Positions 53,694 through 62,262 of a stretch of DNA of 64,000 nt are shown here, piece by piece. The position numbers were made by a program, and so were the translations under genes. Source of the DNA: Streptomyces chartreusis (GTDB lineage Bacteria; Actinomycetota; Actinomycetes; Streptomycetales; Streptomycetaceae); the NCBI RefSeq assembly GCF_008704715.1, contig NZ_CP023689.1, positions 558,001-622,000 of the forward strand, written 5' to 3'. The notes under the pieces were generated by a model that did no database searches, was not told where the DNA came from, and was given only the letters and a program-made list of their open reading frames with translations. The stretch's first letter is position 1, and each line of letters begins with the position of its first letter.

Positions 53694-54590
53694 CTATGCG
53701 GACGTCTTCACCTGGAAGTTGATCCGCTCCTTGACCACCGGGAAGCCGGCCTTGGTGAAGTTCGCGGCCATCGGGAAGTTGCCCCGGTCCGTGGCTCCGG
53801 TGACGAACTCCGCGCCCTGTTCGACGAGGAAGTTCGTGCACTCGGCGAGGAGGTCGTAGGCGTAGCCGTGGCCGCGCTGTTCCGGGACGACCCCGATGAA
53901 GCCGACGGTCGGTCCGGAGGGGTTGTGGGCCGGGATGTGGATGCCGGCCAGGTCGCCCTCGGGCGTGTGGGCGAGCTGCCACCACTCCCGCGGGGACGGG
54001 CACCAGTGGAAGAAGTCGAGCTCCTCCTGGGCGGCCTTGTCGATGCCGCCTTCCTCCTTGGCGCGCAGTGAGTGCGCGTCCAGGGTGACGGAGTGGATGC
54101 GCCGCAGTGCGTCGAGGAAGACCTCGTCGTCGGGCTCGGCGCTGAACGTCAGGCGTCCGGGCCGCGCGGGCAGGCCGAGGTCCGGGGTCCAGCGGTACAG
54201 GAACCGCTCCACCAGGAGTTCGTACCCGGCGGCGCGCGCGGCGCTGAACCGGGCCTCCGCGGCGGCCTTCAGCGCGGGCCGGTCCCGCCAGTCGCCGGGC
54301 AGGTTGATCTCCAGCTCGACGCGCCAGGGGACGGAGCGCAGGAGTTCGGCGCCGGCCTCCTCCTCGCCCTCGGCCACGTCGAACCAGTTGATGTTGATGG
54401 GCTCCGAGTCGTCGGGGCCGCCCCACCAGGCACCGCGGGCGACGACCTCGCCGTCACGCAGGGCCACTCGCTTCCATTCGGACCGGAACTTGGTGCGCGC
54501 GTGGCCTTCGCGGGCACCGAGCGGGTCGGGGTGTGCGTCGAAAAGATGGGCGTCGCTCGCGGAGAGCGTACGGATGACCAGATCGGTCAC
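53694..54590 (-). CDS. GNAT-family N-acetyltransferase
   Basis: A 298-residue protein with two GNAT-like halves, as in tandem acetyltransferases. The C-terminal half is the better one: acetyl-CoA-binding GVVPEQRGHGYAYDLLAECTNFLVEQGAEFVTGATDRGNFPMAANFTKAGF near 230-285, containing the Q/R-x-x-G-x-G/A motif as EQRGHGY. The N-terminal half (TKFRSEWKRVALRDGEVVARGAWW) has lost this motif. The GTG at 54590 has an ideal site (GGAGGAATCC). The acceptor is unknown; some family members modify antibiotics, but nothing here indicates that. It ends with a strong hairpin. Confidence 0.88.
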   Translation of the reverse strand: MTDLVIRTLSASDAHLFDAHPDPLGAREGHARTKFRSEWKRVALRDGEVVARGAWWGGPDDSEPININWFDVAEGEEEAGAELLRSVPWRVELEINLPGDWRDRPALKAAAEARFSAARAAGYELLVERFLYRWTPDLGLPARPGRLTFSAEPDDEVFLDALRRIHSVTLDAHSLRAKEEGGIDKAAQEELDFFHWCPSPREWWQLAHTPEGDLAGIHIPAHNPSGPTVGFIGVVPEQRGHGYAYDLLAECTNFLVEQGAEFVTGATDRGNFPMAANFTKAGFPVVKERINFQVKTSA

Positions 54591-54827
54591 GGATTCCTCC
54601 GGGATACAGGCTGCTTGGAGCGCTCCCGGTCAGATCGCGAGGTGCACGCCGGGGCAACGGAAAAGGGAGCGCGGGGAATTGGTGAACTGCACGGCACTCG
54701 CCTCCTTCCGTCCGACTCAGGGCGTGGAGCCACACAGTACGTGATCTTCGCCGGGTCCGTCCAGCGTTTTCCGCACTGCTCGCGGGCAGCCGTTCCGCCG
54801 ATGCGAGAGCGCTCTCGAATCGCCTAT

Positions 54828-54860
54828 CAGCCTTAAACCAGCCTTAGACAAGGGTTAAGC
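54828..54860 (+). promoter_or_regulatory. 11-nt direct repeat array upstream of GH64 gene
   Basis: CAGCCTTAAAC (54828-54838) is followed directly by CAGCCTTAGAC (54839-54849), 10 of 11 identical, and then a diverged AAGGGTTAAGC (54850-54860). Repeats one helical turn apart suit response regulators of the OmpR/PhoP type, which bind 11-nt units. Confidence 0.5.
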
Positions 54861-55000
54861 GGATGTGGTCATTCCGTGCCCATTCAAGTCCTCGCAGCTC
54901 AGAGCGATTTGGACTTGGTGCAGACCCATTGGCCGACACACGGGTCGTGCGTAGCATCGGGGGTCATCGGTGGCGGCCGTGGTGGACGCGAGGGCATTTC

Positions 55001-55012
55001 GAGAGCGCTCTC
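55001..55012. promoter_or_regulatory. LacI-type operator near GH64 start
   Basis: GAGAGCGCTCTC, a perfect 12-bp palindrome 65 bp before the GH64 start codon. It is a core repeat of the 14-bp site at 54804-54817. Confidence 0.65.
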
Positions 55013-55077
55013 AGATTGCCCGTACGGCCGCTGCCGCGGCTCCTGTACCCCCACAAGCACTCCGGGAGATCCCCCAC

Positions 55078-56283
55078 ATGACTTCCCGTCATCAGCGCCC
55101 CCTCGGTCGTCGCAGGCTCCTGTTCGCGCTCGGCGGCGCGGCGGTGGCCGTCCCTGTCGCCGCCACCGTGGCCCCGTACGCACTCGCGGGGACCCCCGCG
55201 GGCGGCGACGCGACGGCCGCCGCGGGCTCGCTGCCGCTGACGATCGTCAACAGCAGCGGTTCCTTCGACAACGCGAACGTGCACCTCTACATAGTCGGCA
55301 ACCAGGACGGCAAGCAGGTCCGTCTCACGCCCGAGGGGACCCTCGCGCCGATCGCGCTGTCGGACAACGGTTCCGACGGCTTCACCGACTACGCCATCTC
55401 CCTGTCCGGCGGCGAGACCCGGCTCTCGCTCCCCTACATGTCGGGCCGTATCTATGTGGCGCTCGGCGAGAAGCTGAAGTTCAAGGCGGTCGCGGACGGC
55501 AACGGCAACGCAGCCCTCCAATACCCGGCGGGCTGGGTCGAGTCGGACCCGAACTACCCGGTGCTGCACGACTGCGCCGAGTTCACGTACAACGCGTCGG
55601 GGATGTTCTGCAACACCACCATGGTCGACATGTTCAGCGTGCCGATGAGCATCCGGCTGACCGGCGCGAAGGACCAGACCACGGGCAGGCTGAAGGCCGG
55701 TGGCCGTGCGGCCGCGTTCGCCGCGGTGCGCGGGGCCGAGGCGTTCGCCCGGCTGGTCGTGGACGACACCCGCATCATCGCCCCGGGCCACGGCCTGGAC
55801 GCCGGGCTGTTCTCGAAGGACTACTTCGCCCCGTACATCGACGAGGTGTGGAGCACCTACACCGGGCGGGATCTGACCGTCACCACCAACGCGGGGAAGT
55901 TCACCGGTCGGGTGCGCGGTGACCGGTTCACCTTCGACGGGCCCGCCCAGGTGTCCTTCGGCAAGCCGTCGACCCGGGACGTGCTGTTCTGCGACGGCAA
56001 CCTCGCCGCCCCCAACGACGGCACCACCGGCCCCGTCGCCGCCGTCCTCGGCGCCGGCTTCAACCGCTCGACCCTGCTCAGCCACCCCGAGCAGCCGACG
56101 ACCGACCCGGCCACCTTCTACGGGACCGACCTGACCAACCACTACGCCGGGGCGATGCACAAGGCCACCGAGGACGGCAAGGCGTACGGCTTCGCCTTCG
56201 ACGACGTGGCCGACTTCGCCTCGTACATCCAGGACACGGCGCCGACGGGGATCACGCTGACACTCACGCCCTTCGAGGGCTGA
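55078..56283 (+). CDS. Secreted beta-1,3-glucanase, glycoside hydrolase family 64
   Basis: A 401-residue exported enzyme that cleaves beta-1,3-glucan (laminarin, fungal wall), releasing laminaripentaose in characterised relatives. A Tat-type signal peptide, GRRRLLFALGGAAVAVPVAA, precedes the mature enzyme at about residue 45. The N-terminal beta-barrel starts LPLTIVNSSGSFDNANVHLYIVGNQDGKQ. The catalytic pair known in GH64 (a Glu and an Asp) can be placed in HDCAEFTYN near 170 and TTMVDMFSVPMSIRLTG near 184. The C-terminal thaumatin-like part is complete. GGGAG precedes the ATG at 55078. Two LacI-type palindromes and an 11-nt repeat array upstream suggest induction by glucan oligosaccharides. 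Confidence 0.93.
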   Translation: MTSRHQRPLGRRRLLFALGGAAVAVPVAATVAPYALAGTPAGGDATAAAGSLPLTIVNSSGSFDNANVHLYIVGNQDGKQVRLTPEGTLAPIALSDNGSDGFTDYAISLSGGETRLSLPYMSGRIYVALGEKLKFKAVADGNGNAALQYPAGWVESDPNYPVLHDCAEFTYNASGMFCNTTMVDMFSVPMSIRLTGAKDQTTGRLKAGGRAAAFAAVRGAEAFARLVVDDTRIIAPGHGLDAGLFSKDYFAPYIDEVWSTYTGRDLTVTTNAGKFTGRVRGDRFTFDGPAQVSFGKPSTRDVLFCDGNLAAPNDGTTGPVAAVLGAGFNRSTLLSHPEQPTTDPATFYGTDLTNHYAGAMHKATEDGKAYGFAFDDVADFASYIQDTAPTGITLTLTPFEG

Positions 56284-56407
56284 GGGCGGCCCGGTGCGGG
56301 GCGGGCCTCAGGGCTCTCCGGATGCAGGGTCCGCTCAGGCGTTGAATGGTGATAGCAGACCCGATGACCGCACCGGGCCCGAAGTACCCCGGATCCGAGG
56401 AGCAGAG

Positions 56408-56617
56408 ATGATGCCGACGTCCCAGCCCGAAGCGTCCGGGCCGTCCGAGGACCGCACCACCCCGGACGACCTGCTCCACGCCCGCACCGGCACCGAAGTG
56501 TCCCCCGAGGACATCGTGCTTGCCTCAGGCAAGGACATCACCCCACGCAACCTGGAATGGGCCAAGCGCAAGCTGGCGGCCGAGGGACCGACCGCCCTCG
56601 ACAAGCTGCTGCCCTAG
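56408..56617 (+). CDS. Small acidic hypothetical protein
   Basis: A 69-residue protein starting MMPTSQPEASGPSEDR behind a good site (GAGGAG). The N-terminal half is disordered-looking and acidic; the C-terminal half reads TEVSPEDIVLASGKDITPRNLEWAKRKLAAEGPTALDKLLP, a likely short helical domain. I do not recognise a family, but the ribosome site and codon use support a real gene. It starts 124 bp after the GH64 gene; co-transcription is possible. Confidence 0.65.
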   Translation: MMPTSQPEASGPSEDRTTPDDLLHARTGTEVSPEDIVLASGKDITPRNLEWAKRKLAAEGPTALDKLLP

Positions 56618-56727
56618 CCGTACCCGCCCCGATCCGCCCGGGTCGCCCTGAGGTGCAGGTCAGCACCCGGGGCGGCCTTGTAAGCCTGCCGTCCCGAGCC
56701 CTCACGCACGCCGGGCCGGTGTCCGGC

Positions 56728-57876
56728 CTACTCCCCGTCACCGCCCGCTGACCCGTCCTCGTCGTCCAGGCACAGCACGGGCACGCGCTGTACGAGGTTG
56801 TTGACGAAGCCCCCTCGGTTCCAGGGCTGCTCCAGTGGCTGGGTGTGGCCCCCGGCGTCGGTGGCGCGTGCGCTGAGCACATGCTCACCCGGGGTCGCCG
56901 TCCAGTCGTACCGCCAGCGGCGCCATGCCCACCGCTCCCCGTCGTCCGGGGCCTGCTCGGCGTCCCGCCAGGTGTGTCCCGCGTCCGTGCTGACCTCGAC
57001 GCGTGTCACCGGCGCGCGCCCGGACCAGGCACGCCCCTCCAGCGCCACCGTGCCGGGCCGGACCACGCGGGCCCGGGACATGAAGTCCGGGAATCCGGGT
57101 GGCACGAGCAGGGCGCGCGGGGCGATACGGGTCACCGGCTCGCCCGCGTCCGCGGGGTCCCGGCGCAGCCGGTAGGCCACGGCCTGCTGGAACCCCGTGA
57201 AGGGCTCGTCGGCGACGGTGATCGAGCGCAGCCATTTCACGTGGGCCATGCCGTACCAGCCGGGCACGATCAGCCGGAGCGGGTAGCCGTGCTGCGGGGG
57301 CAGCGGCGCCCCGTTCATCGAGTGCGCGACCAGCACCTCGGGATCGCCACCCATGGCCACCTCGACGGGCAGCGCGCGCCGGTAGTCCTGCTCGACGCCG
57401 CGTTCGACCCCGTGGTCGGCGCCGGTGAAGACCACGTCGACGGCGTCGGGCTCGACGCCGGCCTCGGCGAGCAACAGCCGCAGGGGGACGCCGGTCCACT
57501 CGGCGGTGCCGACGGCCTCGACGAGCCAGGGCTGGCTCACCGGCCGAGGGGTCAGCAGGGCCCGGCCGTTCCCGGCGCACTCCAGTGTGACGCGGGTGGT
57601 GACCTGCGGGAACCTGTGCAGGTCGGAAAGGTCCAGGCGCAGGGGGCGGCGGACGCGGCCGTCCAGGGTGAGGGGCCAGGGGATGCCTTCGGGGACGTAC
57701 GGGATGTCGTAGTGGGTCAGGACGTAGTGCAGGCCCGGCGGGGTGATGTCGTGGCGCAGGGCTTCGAGGGGCAGGCCGTGGTTGCGGGTCGCGAGCGCCA
57801 GTTCGTCCCGGCCGATGCCCTCGTCAGGGGCGGCCAGCCGGGCCGGCGTGCTCACGTCGGCGAGTCGGTGACCCAT
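56728..57876 (-). CDS. Sulfite-oxidase-like molybdopterin oxidoreductase
   Basis: A 382-residue molybdoenzyme of the sulfite oxidase fold. The molybdenum-ligand Cys lies in VTLECAGNGRALL near 98. Other family signatures are GADHGVERGVEQDYRRALPVE, MNGAPLPPQHGYPLRLIVPGWYGMAHVKWLRSI near 190, and a C-terminal dimer domain (VTRVEVSTDAGHTWRDAE, WRYDWTATPGEHVLSARATD). There is no signal peptide, heme domain or membrane segment, so electrons must pass to another partner. I start at the ATG at 57876; a -10-like GATAAT ends 6 nt before it and no ribosome site is seen, suggesting a leaderless mRNA. Substrate not known; sulfite is possible. Confidence 0.9.
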   Translation of the reverse strand: MGHRLADVSTPARLAAPDEGIGRDELALATRNHGLPLEALRHDITPPGLHYVLTHYDIPYVPEGIPWPLTLDGRVRRPLRLDLSDLHRFPQVTTRVTLECAGNGRALLTPRPVSQPWLVEAVGTAEWTGVPLRLLLAEAGVEPDAVDVVFTGADHGVERGVEQDYRRALPVEVAMGGDPEVLVAHSMNGAPLPPQHGYPLRLIVPGWYGMAHVKWLRSITVADEPFTGFQQAVAYRLRRDPADAGEPVTRIAPRALLVPPGFPDFMSRARVVRPGTVALEGRAWSGRAPVTRVEVSTDAGHTWRDAEQAPDDGERWAWRRWRYDWTATPGEHVLSARATDAGGHTQPLEQPWNRGGFVNNLVQRVPVLCLDDEDGSAGGDGE

Positions 57877-57882
57877 ACCCGC

Positions 57883-57888
57883 ATTATC
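57883..57888 (-). promoter_or_regulatory. -10 element of leaderless promoter
   Basis: On the minus strand GATAAT is followed by GCGGGT and then the ATG of the molybdoenzyme gene. This puts the transcription start at or next to the start codon. No clear -35 is seen. Confidence 0.45.
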
Positions 57889-58043
57889 GACCCGCACGCG
57901 CGACATCGCTCCGGTGAAGCGGGACGATTCGGACGGTTGCGGGGCGGAGGCACAACCTCCGTCGCGCTCCGGGCACTTCACCCGGGCAATGGTTCACGGC
58001 TCACCCTTTCGAAAGGGGTCGCGCGGCTGACAGACTCCGGAGG

Positions 58044-59453
58044 GTGCCCGACTTCGACTTCGACATGCTCGTCATCGGATCCGGCCCCGGTGGCCAGAAG
58101 GCCGCCATAGCCGCGGCCAAGCTGGGCCGCCGCGTCGCCGTGGTCGACCGCCCCGACATGGTCGGCGGTGTCTCCATCCACACCGGGACCATCCCCTCCA
58201 AGACCCTGCGCGAGGCGGTGCTGTACCTGACCGGTCTCACCCAGCGCGATCTGTACGGCCAGAGTTACCGGCTCAAGGACGACATCACCGTCGCCGACCT
58301 CACCGCGCGCACTCAGCACGTGGTCGGCCGCGAGGTGGACGTCATCCGCAGCCAGCTCTCCCGCAACCACGTCTCCCTGTACGCCGGGACCGGGCGCTTC
58401 GTCGACCCGCACACCATCGCCCTTCGCGAGGTCAACGGCCAGGATCGGCTGCTGACCTCCGAACACATCGTCATCGCCACCGGCACCCGGCCCGCCCGGC
58501 CGGACAGCGTCGAGTTCGACGGCCGGACGATCATGGACTCGGACAACGTTCTCGCGCTGGAGCGGGTGCCGCGCTCCATGGTCATCGTGGGCGCCGGGGT
58601 CATCGGCATGGAGTACGCCTCGATGTTCGCCGCGCTCGGCAGCAAGATCACCGTGGTGGAGAAGCGTGCCGGGATGCTCGACATGTGCGACGTCGAGGTG
58701 ATCGAGTCGCTCAAGTACCACCTGCGGGATCTCGCCGTGACGTTCCGCTTCGGGGAGACGGTCGCCGCGGTCGAGCGGCATGCCCGCGGGACGCTGACCA
58801 TCCTGGAGAGCGGCAAGAAGATCCCCGCCGACGCGGTGATGTACTCGGCGGGCCGGCAGGGCCTGACCGACGAGCTGGACCTGGACAAGGCCGGGCTCAC
58901 CGCGGACCGGCGCGGCCGGATCACCGTCGACGAGCACTACCGCACGGAGGTGCCGCACATCTACGCCGTCGGTGACGTCATCGGCTTCCCGGCGCTGGCC
59001 GCGACGTCGATGGAGCAGGGGCGTTCGGCGGCATACCACGCCTGCGGTGAGCCGGTCGGCCGGATGCACAACCTCCAGCCGATCGGGATCTACACCATTC
59101 CCGAGATCAGCTTCGTCGGCCGCACCGAGGACCAGCTCACCGAAGACCGCGTGCCGTTCGAGGTCGGCATCTCCCGCTACCGCGAACTGGCCCGCGGGCA
59201 GATCATCGGCGACTCGCACGGCATGCTGAAGCTGCTGGTCTCCCCCGAGGACCGCACGCTGCTCGGCGTGCACTGCTTCGGCACGGGCGCGACGGAGCTC
59301 ATCCACATCGGCCAGTCGGTGATGGGCTGCGGCGGGACGGTCGACTATCTCGTCGACGCGGTGTTCAACTACCCCACGCTCGCCGAGTCCTACAAGGTCG
59401 CGGCCCTGGACGCCACGAACCGGCTCCGGCAGATCGACCGCATCGGGGACTGA
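58044..59453 (+). CDS. sthA: Soluble pyridine nucleotide transhydrogenase (Si-specific)
   Basis: A 469-residue FAD enzyme moving hydride between NADPH and NAD+, balancing the two pools. It belongs to the dihydrolipoamide-dehydrogenase-like flavoproteins: FAD motif [33 protein letters not shown] motif [29 protein letters not shown] near 180, and the C-terminal dimer domain. The redox-active CxxxxC of lipoamide dehydrogenases is replaced ([13 protein letters not shown]), as expected for SthA. The start is a GTG (MPDFDFDML) touching a GGAGG, unusually close; homologues begin similarly. It is followed by an excellent terminator. Confidence 0.93.
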   Translation: MPDFDFDMLVIGSGPGGQKAAIAAAKLGRRVAVVDRPDMVGGVSIHTGTIPSKTLREAVLYLTGLTQRDLYGQSYRLKDDITVADLTARTQHVVGREVDVIRSQLSRNHVSLYAGTGRFVDPHTIALREVNGQDRLLTSEHIVIATGTRPARPDSVEFDGRTIMDSDNVLALERVPRSMVIVGAGVIGMEYASMFAALGSKITVVEKRAGMLDMCDVEVIESLKYHLRDLAVTFRFGETVAAVERHARGTLTILESGKKIPADAVMYSAGRQGLTDELDLDKAGLTADRRGRITVDEHYRTEVPHIYAVGDVIGFPALAATSMEQGRSAAYHACGEPVGRMHNLQPIGIYTIPEISFVGRTEDQLTEDRVPFEVGISRYRELARGQIIGDSHGMLKLLVSPEDRTLLGVHCFGTGATELIHIGQSVMGCGGTVDYLVDAVFNYPTLAESYKVAALDATNRLRQIDRIGD

Positions 59454-59755
59454 GCCACCGCGATCAGGGACCCCCGGGCGAACTTCGTCCGGGGGTCCCT
59501 CGTCATGCCGTTCGACGGACGTATCCGCGGAAGATCCCTTGGCTCTTGAAGCCTCAAAGAGTGTGGCTATCATCACTCGCACACACGGCGTGACTGCATC
59601 GCGACGCAACGGCGTACAGTGTCCGCCACCCGTTGTCAGCCGCCCCTGCCCCGAGGTCATCCCTCTCCGGTTCGTGGCGTTGTTCCACCCCCCACCCCCC
59701 TTACGGCGCAGGGGCCGTCGCCCTCGCGTCGTGCACGACGGAAAGCAGCGCATCC
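59454..59755. other. Intergenic region between sthA and permease gene
   Basis: A 302-bp gap. The first third holds the sthA terminator; the rest, including the AT-rich TGTGGCTATCATCACTC near 59560, should hold the permease promoter. I could not fix a -35/-10 pair and see no gene. Confidence 0.4.
59466..59500 (+). terminator. Hairpin terminator after sthA
   Basis: AGGGACCCCCGG (59466-59477) pairs perfectly with CCGGGGGTCCCT (59489-59500); the loop can pair further (G-U then CGA/TCG). It begins 12 bp after the stop codon. Confidence 0.88.
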
Positions 59756-61228
59756 ATGAGCAACAACAGGGGCAGAGGACTACAGGCCAACGTCCTCGGC
59801 ACGTTCGACACGGTGGTGATGGCGGTCGCGGGCAGCGCCCCGGCGTACTCGATCGCCGCGACCACGGCGGTCCTGGTCGGCGCGGTGGGCCTGGCCAGCC
59901 CGGCGGCGCTGCTGTACTGCGCGATACCCATGCTGGGCATCGCGCTGGCGTTCAGCCGGCTCGGCCGTATCGACGTGAACGCGGGCGCCAGTTACTCCTG
60001 GGTGGGGCGGACCCTGCATCCCTTTCTCGGATTCATCAGCGGCTGGGCGCTGGTGATCTCGACGACGATCTTCATGGTGGCGGGTTCGCTGCCCGCCGGT
60101 TCGATGACGCTGGCCCTGTTCGACGAGGAACTCGCGGAGAACACCGCGCTGTCGACGCTGGTCGGCGCCTGCTGGTTCCTGATCATGCTGTTGGTGGTGC
60201 TGGGCGGGGCGCGCCTGACCGTACGGGCGCAGATCGTGATGTCGGGCGTCGAGCTGGTCATACTCGCGCTGTTCGCCCTGCTCGCCGTGTTCCACACGGA
60301 CAGCGCCCACGTCTTCGACTGGTCGTGGCTGGGCTTCGGGCACTTCGACGGGGTGGCGGGATTCGCGTCGGGGGCGCTGATCGCCGCTTTCTACTACTGG
60401 GGTTGGGACGTCACCAGCAACCTCAGCGAGGAGACCCGCAACAGCCGCCGTACGACGGGGCTGGCGGGGCTCATCGGGGTGGGCATCGTGTTCCTGCTGT
60501 TCGAGGTGTTCACGATCGCCGTGAACGTCATCCTGTCCTCGAAGCAGATCCAGGACAACGACGCGAACGTGCTGGCGGTGCTCGGCGAGGAGGTGTGGCC
60601 GGGCTGGGGCGGCAAGTTGCTGATCGTGGCGGTGATGCTGTCCACGATCGCCACACTGGAGACGACGCTCATCCAGGTGACCCGCTCGCTGTTCGCGATG
60701 GGCCGGGACCGGACGATGCCTGCGGCGCTGGGCAAGGTGCACCAGCGGTGGAACACGCCCTATGTGGCGGTCGCGGTGGTCGGCGTGGTGGCGCTGGTGA
60801 TGTTCATCGCCTCCAACGCGCTGGGCACGGTGGGCGACATCCTCTCCGACGCCATCTCGGCGATCGGCCTCCAGATCGCCGTCTACTACGGACTGACGGG
60901 TCTCGCGGCCGTCGTCGCCTACCGCAAGATGCTGCTGAAGTCGGTGGGTGACTTCGTGCTCGGCGGTCTGTGGCCGCTGTTCGGCGCCCTGTTCATGTTC
61001 TGGATCTTCGTCGAGTCGCTGGGCGAGCTGAGCGGTTCGGCGCTCGCGATCGGCTTCGGCGGTATCGCGGTCGGCCTGGTCCCGATGTTCTGGTACTGGC
61101 GGCAGGGCAGCGACTACTACCGGCCCGCCAAGCTCGACGCCACCCGGACGGTCGAGGCGGACTACGTACCGGCCGGTGGCGGCGGCGACAACTCCCTCGT
61201 CCACGAGGGTCTTCCGACCGACTTCTGA
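59756..61228 (+). CDS. APC-family amino acid/polyamine permease
   Basis: A 490-residue membrane transporter with about 12 helices of the amino acid-polyamine-organocation group. Typical segments: VVMAVAGSAPAYSIAATTAVLVGAVGLASPAALLYCAIPM in helices 1-2, ASYSWVGRTLHPFLGFISGWALVIS, and the family motif WGWDVTSNLSEETRNSRRTTG. A cytoplasmic tail of about 40 residues follows the last helix. The ATG at 59756 has a GGAAAG site. The next gene starts 11 bp later, with its ribosome site overlapping this stop codon, so they form an operon. The substrate is not predictable from sequence alone. Confidence 0.92.
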   Translation: MSNNRGRGLQANVLGTFDTVVMAVAGSAPAYSIAATTAVLVGAVGLASPAALLYCAIPMLGIALAFSRLGRIDVNAGASYSWVGRTLHPFLGFISGWALVISTTIFMVAGSLPAGSMTLALFDEELAENTALSTLVGACWFLIMLLVVLGGARLTVRAQIVMSGVELVILALFALLAVFHTDSAHVFDWSWLGFGHFDGVAGFASGALIAAFYYWGWDVTSNLSEETRNSRRTTGLAGLIGVGIVFLLFEVFTIAVNVILSSKQIQDNDANVLAVLGEEVWPGWGGKLLIVAVMLSTIATLETTLIQVTRSLFAMGRDRTMPAALGKVHQRWNTPYVAVAVVGVVALVMFIASNALGTVGDILSDAISAIGLQIAVYYGLTGLAAVVAYRKMLLKSVGDFVLGGLWPLFGALFMFWIFVESLGELSGSALAIGFGGIAVGLVPMFWYWRQGSDYYRPAKLDATRTVEADYVPAGGGGDNSLVHEGLPTDF

Positions 61229-61239
61229 GGGAGACCCAT

Positions 61240-62211
61240 ATGGCGCGAGGCAACTTCAGACGCGACTTCACTCCCGATTTCGACCCCGACTGCGGGGACT
61301 TCGCCCTGACCAGTGCCCGGCAGGACATCGTCATCGGCCGCTGGCAGGGGCTGCGGGAACTCCTGCGTTCCACCGGGCCCGACTGGCTGGCGCGGGGCCA
61401 CCGGGTGCGGCTGCTGGCGCAGGCATGCGCGGGCAGTTCCACGGTGGAGTCGTGGCTGGCCGCCGAGCCGCACAGCGGTGACGCGCTGGTGCTGCGGGCC
61501 GCCACGGAGACGGCTCGGGCGTTCAACGTGGCCATCACCGCGGGCCGGGGCGTGCCGATCGACACGCATCGCATCGACACCGCGGTGCTGTCGTGCCTGA
61601 AGGCCGCCGAGTCCTATCCGGACGATCCGACGCCGTGGATCTCGCTGATCTCGGTGGCCCGGCTGTATCCGAAGGGGGTGCGGCGGCAGGAACTTGGGCG
61701 CTGGTGGGACGAGTTGCACGGCCGCGACCCGTTCAGCGTCGAGGGTCATCTCCAGGTGCTCCACTACTACTCCTCGCGCTGGCACGGCACGCACGGCCTG
61801 ATGTACGACTTCGCCCGCGACGCGGCCGGGGTGGCACCGTCCGGCTGCCCGCTGCCGGTGCTCGTGCAGTACGCCCGGGTCGAGGAGTTCCGGTACGCCC
61901 TGGACGCGGCCAAGGGTCAGCACTCCTCCATGGGGATCGGCCAGCACTGGAGCAACGACGGCGCCGTCAGCGACGTACGCCGCACCTGGGACCGCTGGAT
62001 CATGGGCCGTTCCGGGAACGACGTGGCCCCGGGCGAGCTGCGCGACCTCAACCACCTGGCGCACGCGGCCTGTCACGCGGGTGTCCACGACATCGCCGCG
62101 GCCCTTTTCCGGATGCTGGGGCGTCGGGCCACGCGGGCACCGTGGGCGTACACCGGCGATCCGGACAAGCAGTTCGTCAAGTGGCACCGGGAGGTGGGGG
62201 TACGGGGCTGA
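61240..62211 (+). CDS. Protein of unknown function coupled to permease
   Basis: A 323-residue soluble protein, mostly helical (MARGNFRRDFTPDFDPDCGDFALTS, QDIVIGRWQGLRELLRSTGPDW, then HLVRxL-type repeats), with TPR-like spacing around AAESYPDDPTPWISLISVARLYP and LQVLHYYSSRWHGTHGLMYDFARDAA. I do not recognise a specific family. The ribosome site GAGGGAG overlaps the permease stop, so translation is coupled. It might regulate or serve the permease, which is only inference from position. Confidence 0.75.
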   Translation: MARGNFRRDFTPDFDPDCGDFALTSARQDIVIGRWQGLRELLRSTGPDWLARGHRVRLLAQACAGSSTVESWLAAEPHSGDALVLRAATETARAFNVAITAGRGVPIDTHRIDTAVLSCLKAAESYPDDPTPWISLISVARLYPKGVRRQELGRWWDELHGRDPFSVEGHLQVLHYYSSRWHGTHGLMYDFARDAAGVAPSGCPLPVLVQYARVEEFRYALDAAKGQHSSMGIGQHWSNDGAVSDVRRTWDRWIMGRSGNDVAPGELRDLNHLAHAACHAGVHDIAAALFRMLGRRATRAPWAYTGDPDKQFVKWHREVGVRG

Positions 62212-62262
62212 CCGGCCCGGGGTGGTGAGGCTGCCGTTACAGCCGGGAAACGCCTTCGGGGC

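Larger units (their letters stand above)
54591..55077. other. Divergent control region of GNAT and GH64 genes
   Basis: A 487-bp gap with dense structure and no gene. It has three AGCGCT-cored palindromes: GGAGCGCTCC (54617-54626), CGAGAGCGCTCTCG (54804-54817) and GAGAGCGCTCTC (55001-55012), about 190 bp apart. These resemble LacI-family sites such as the CebR box TGGGAGCGCTCCCA. Two 11-nt direct repeats lie in the middle (annotated separately). Confidence 0.65.
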
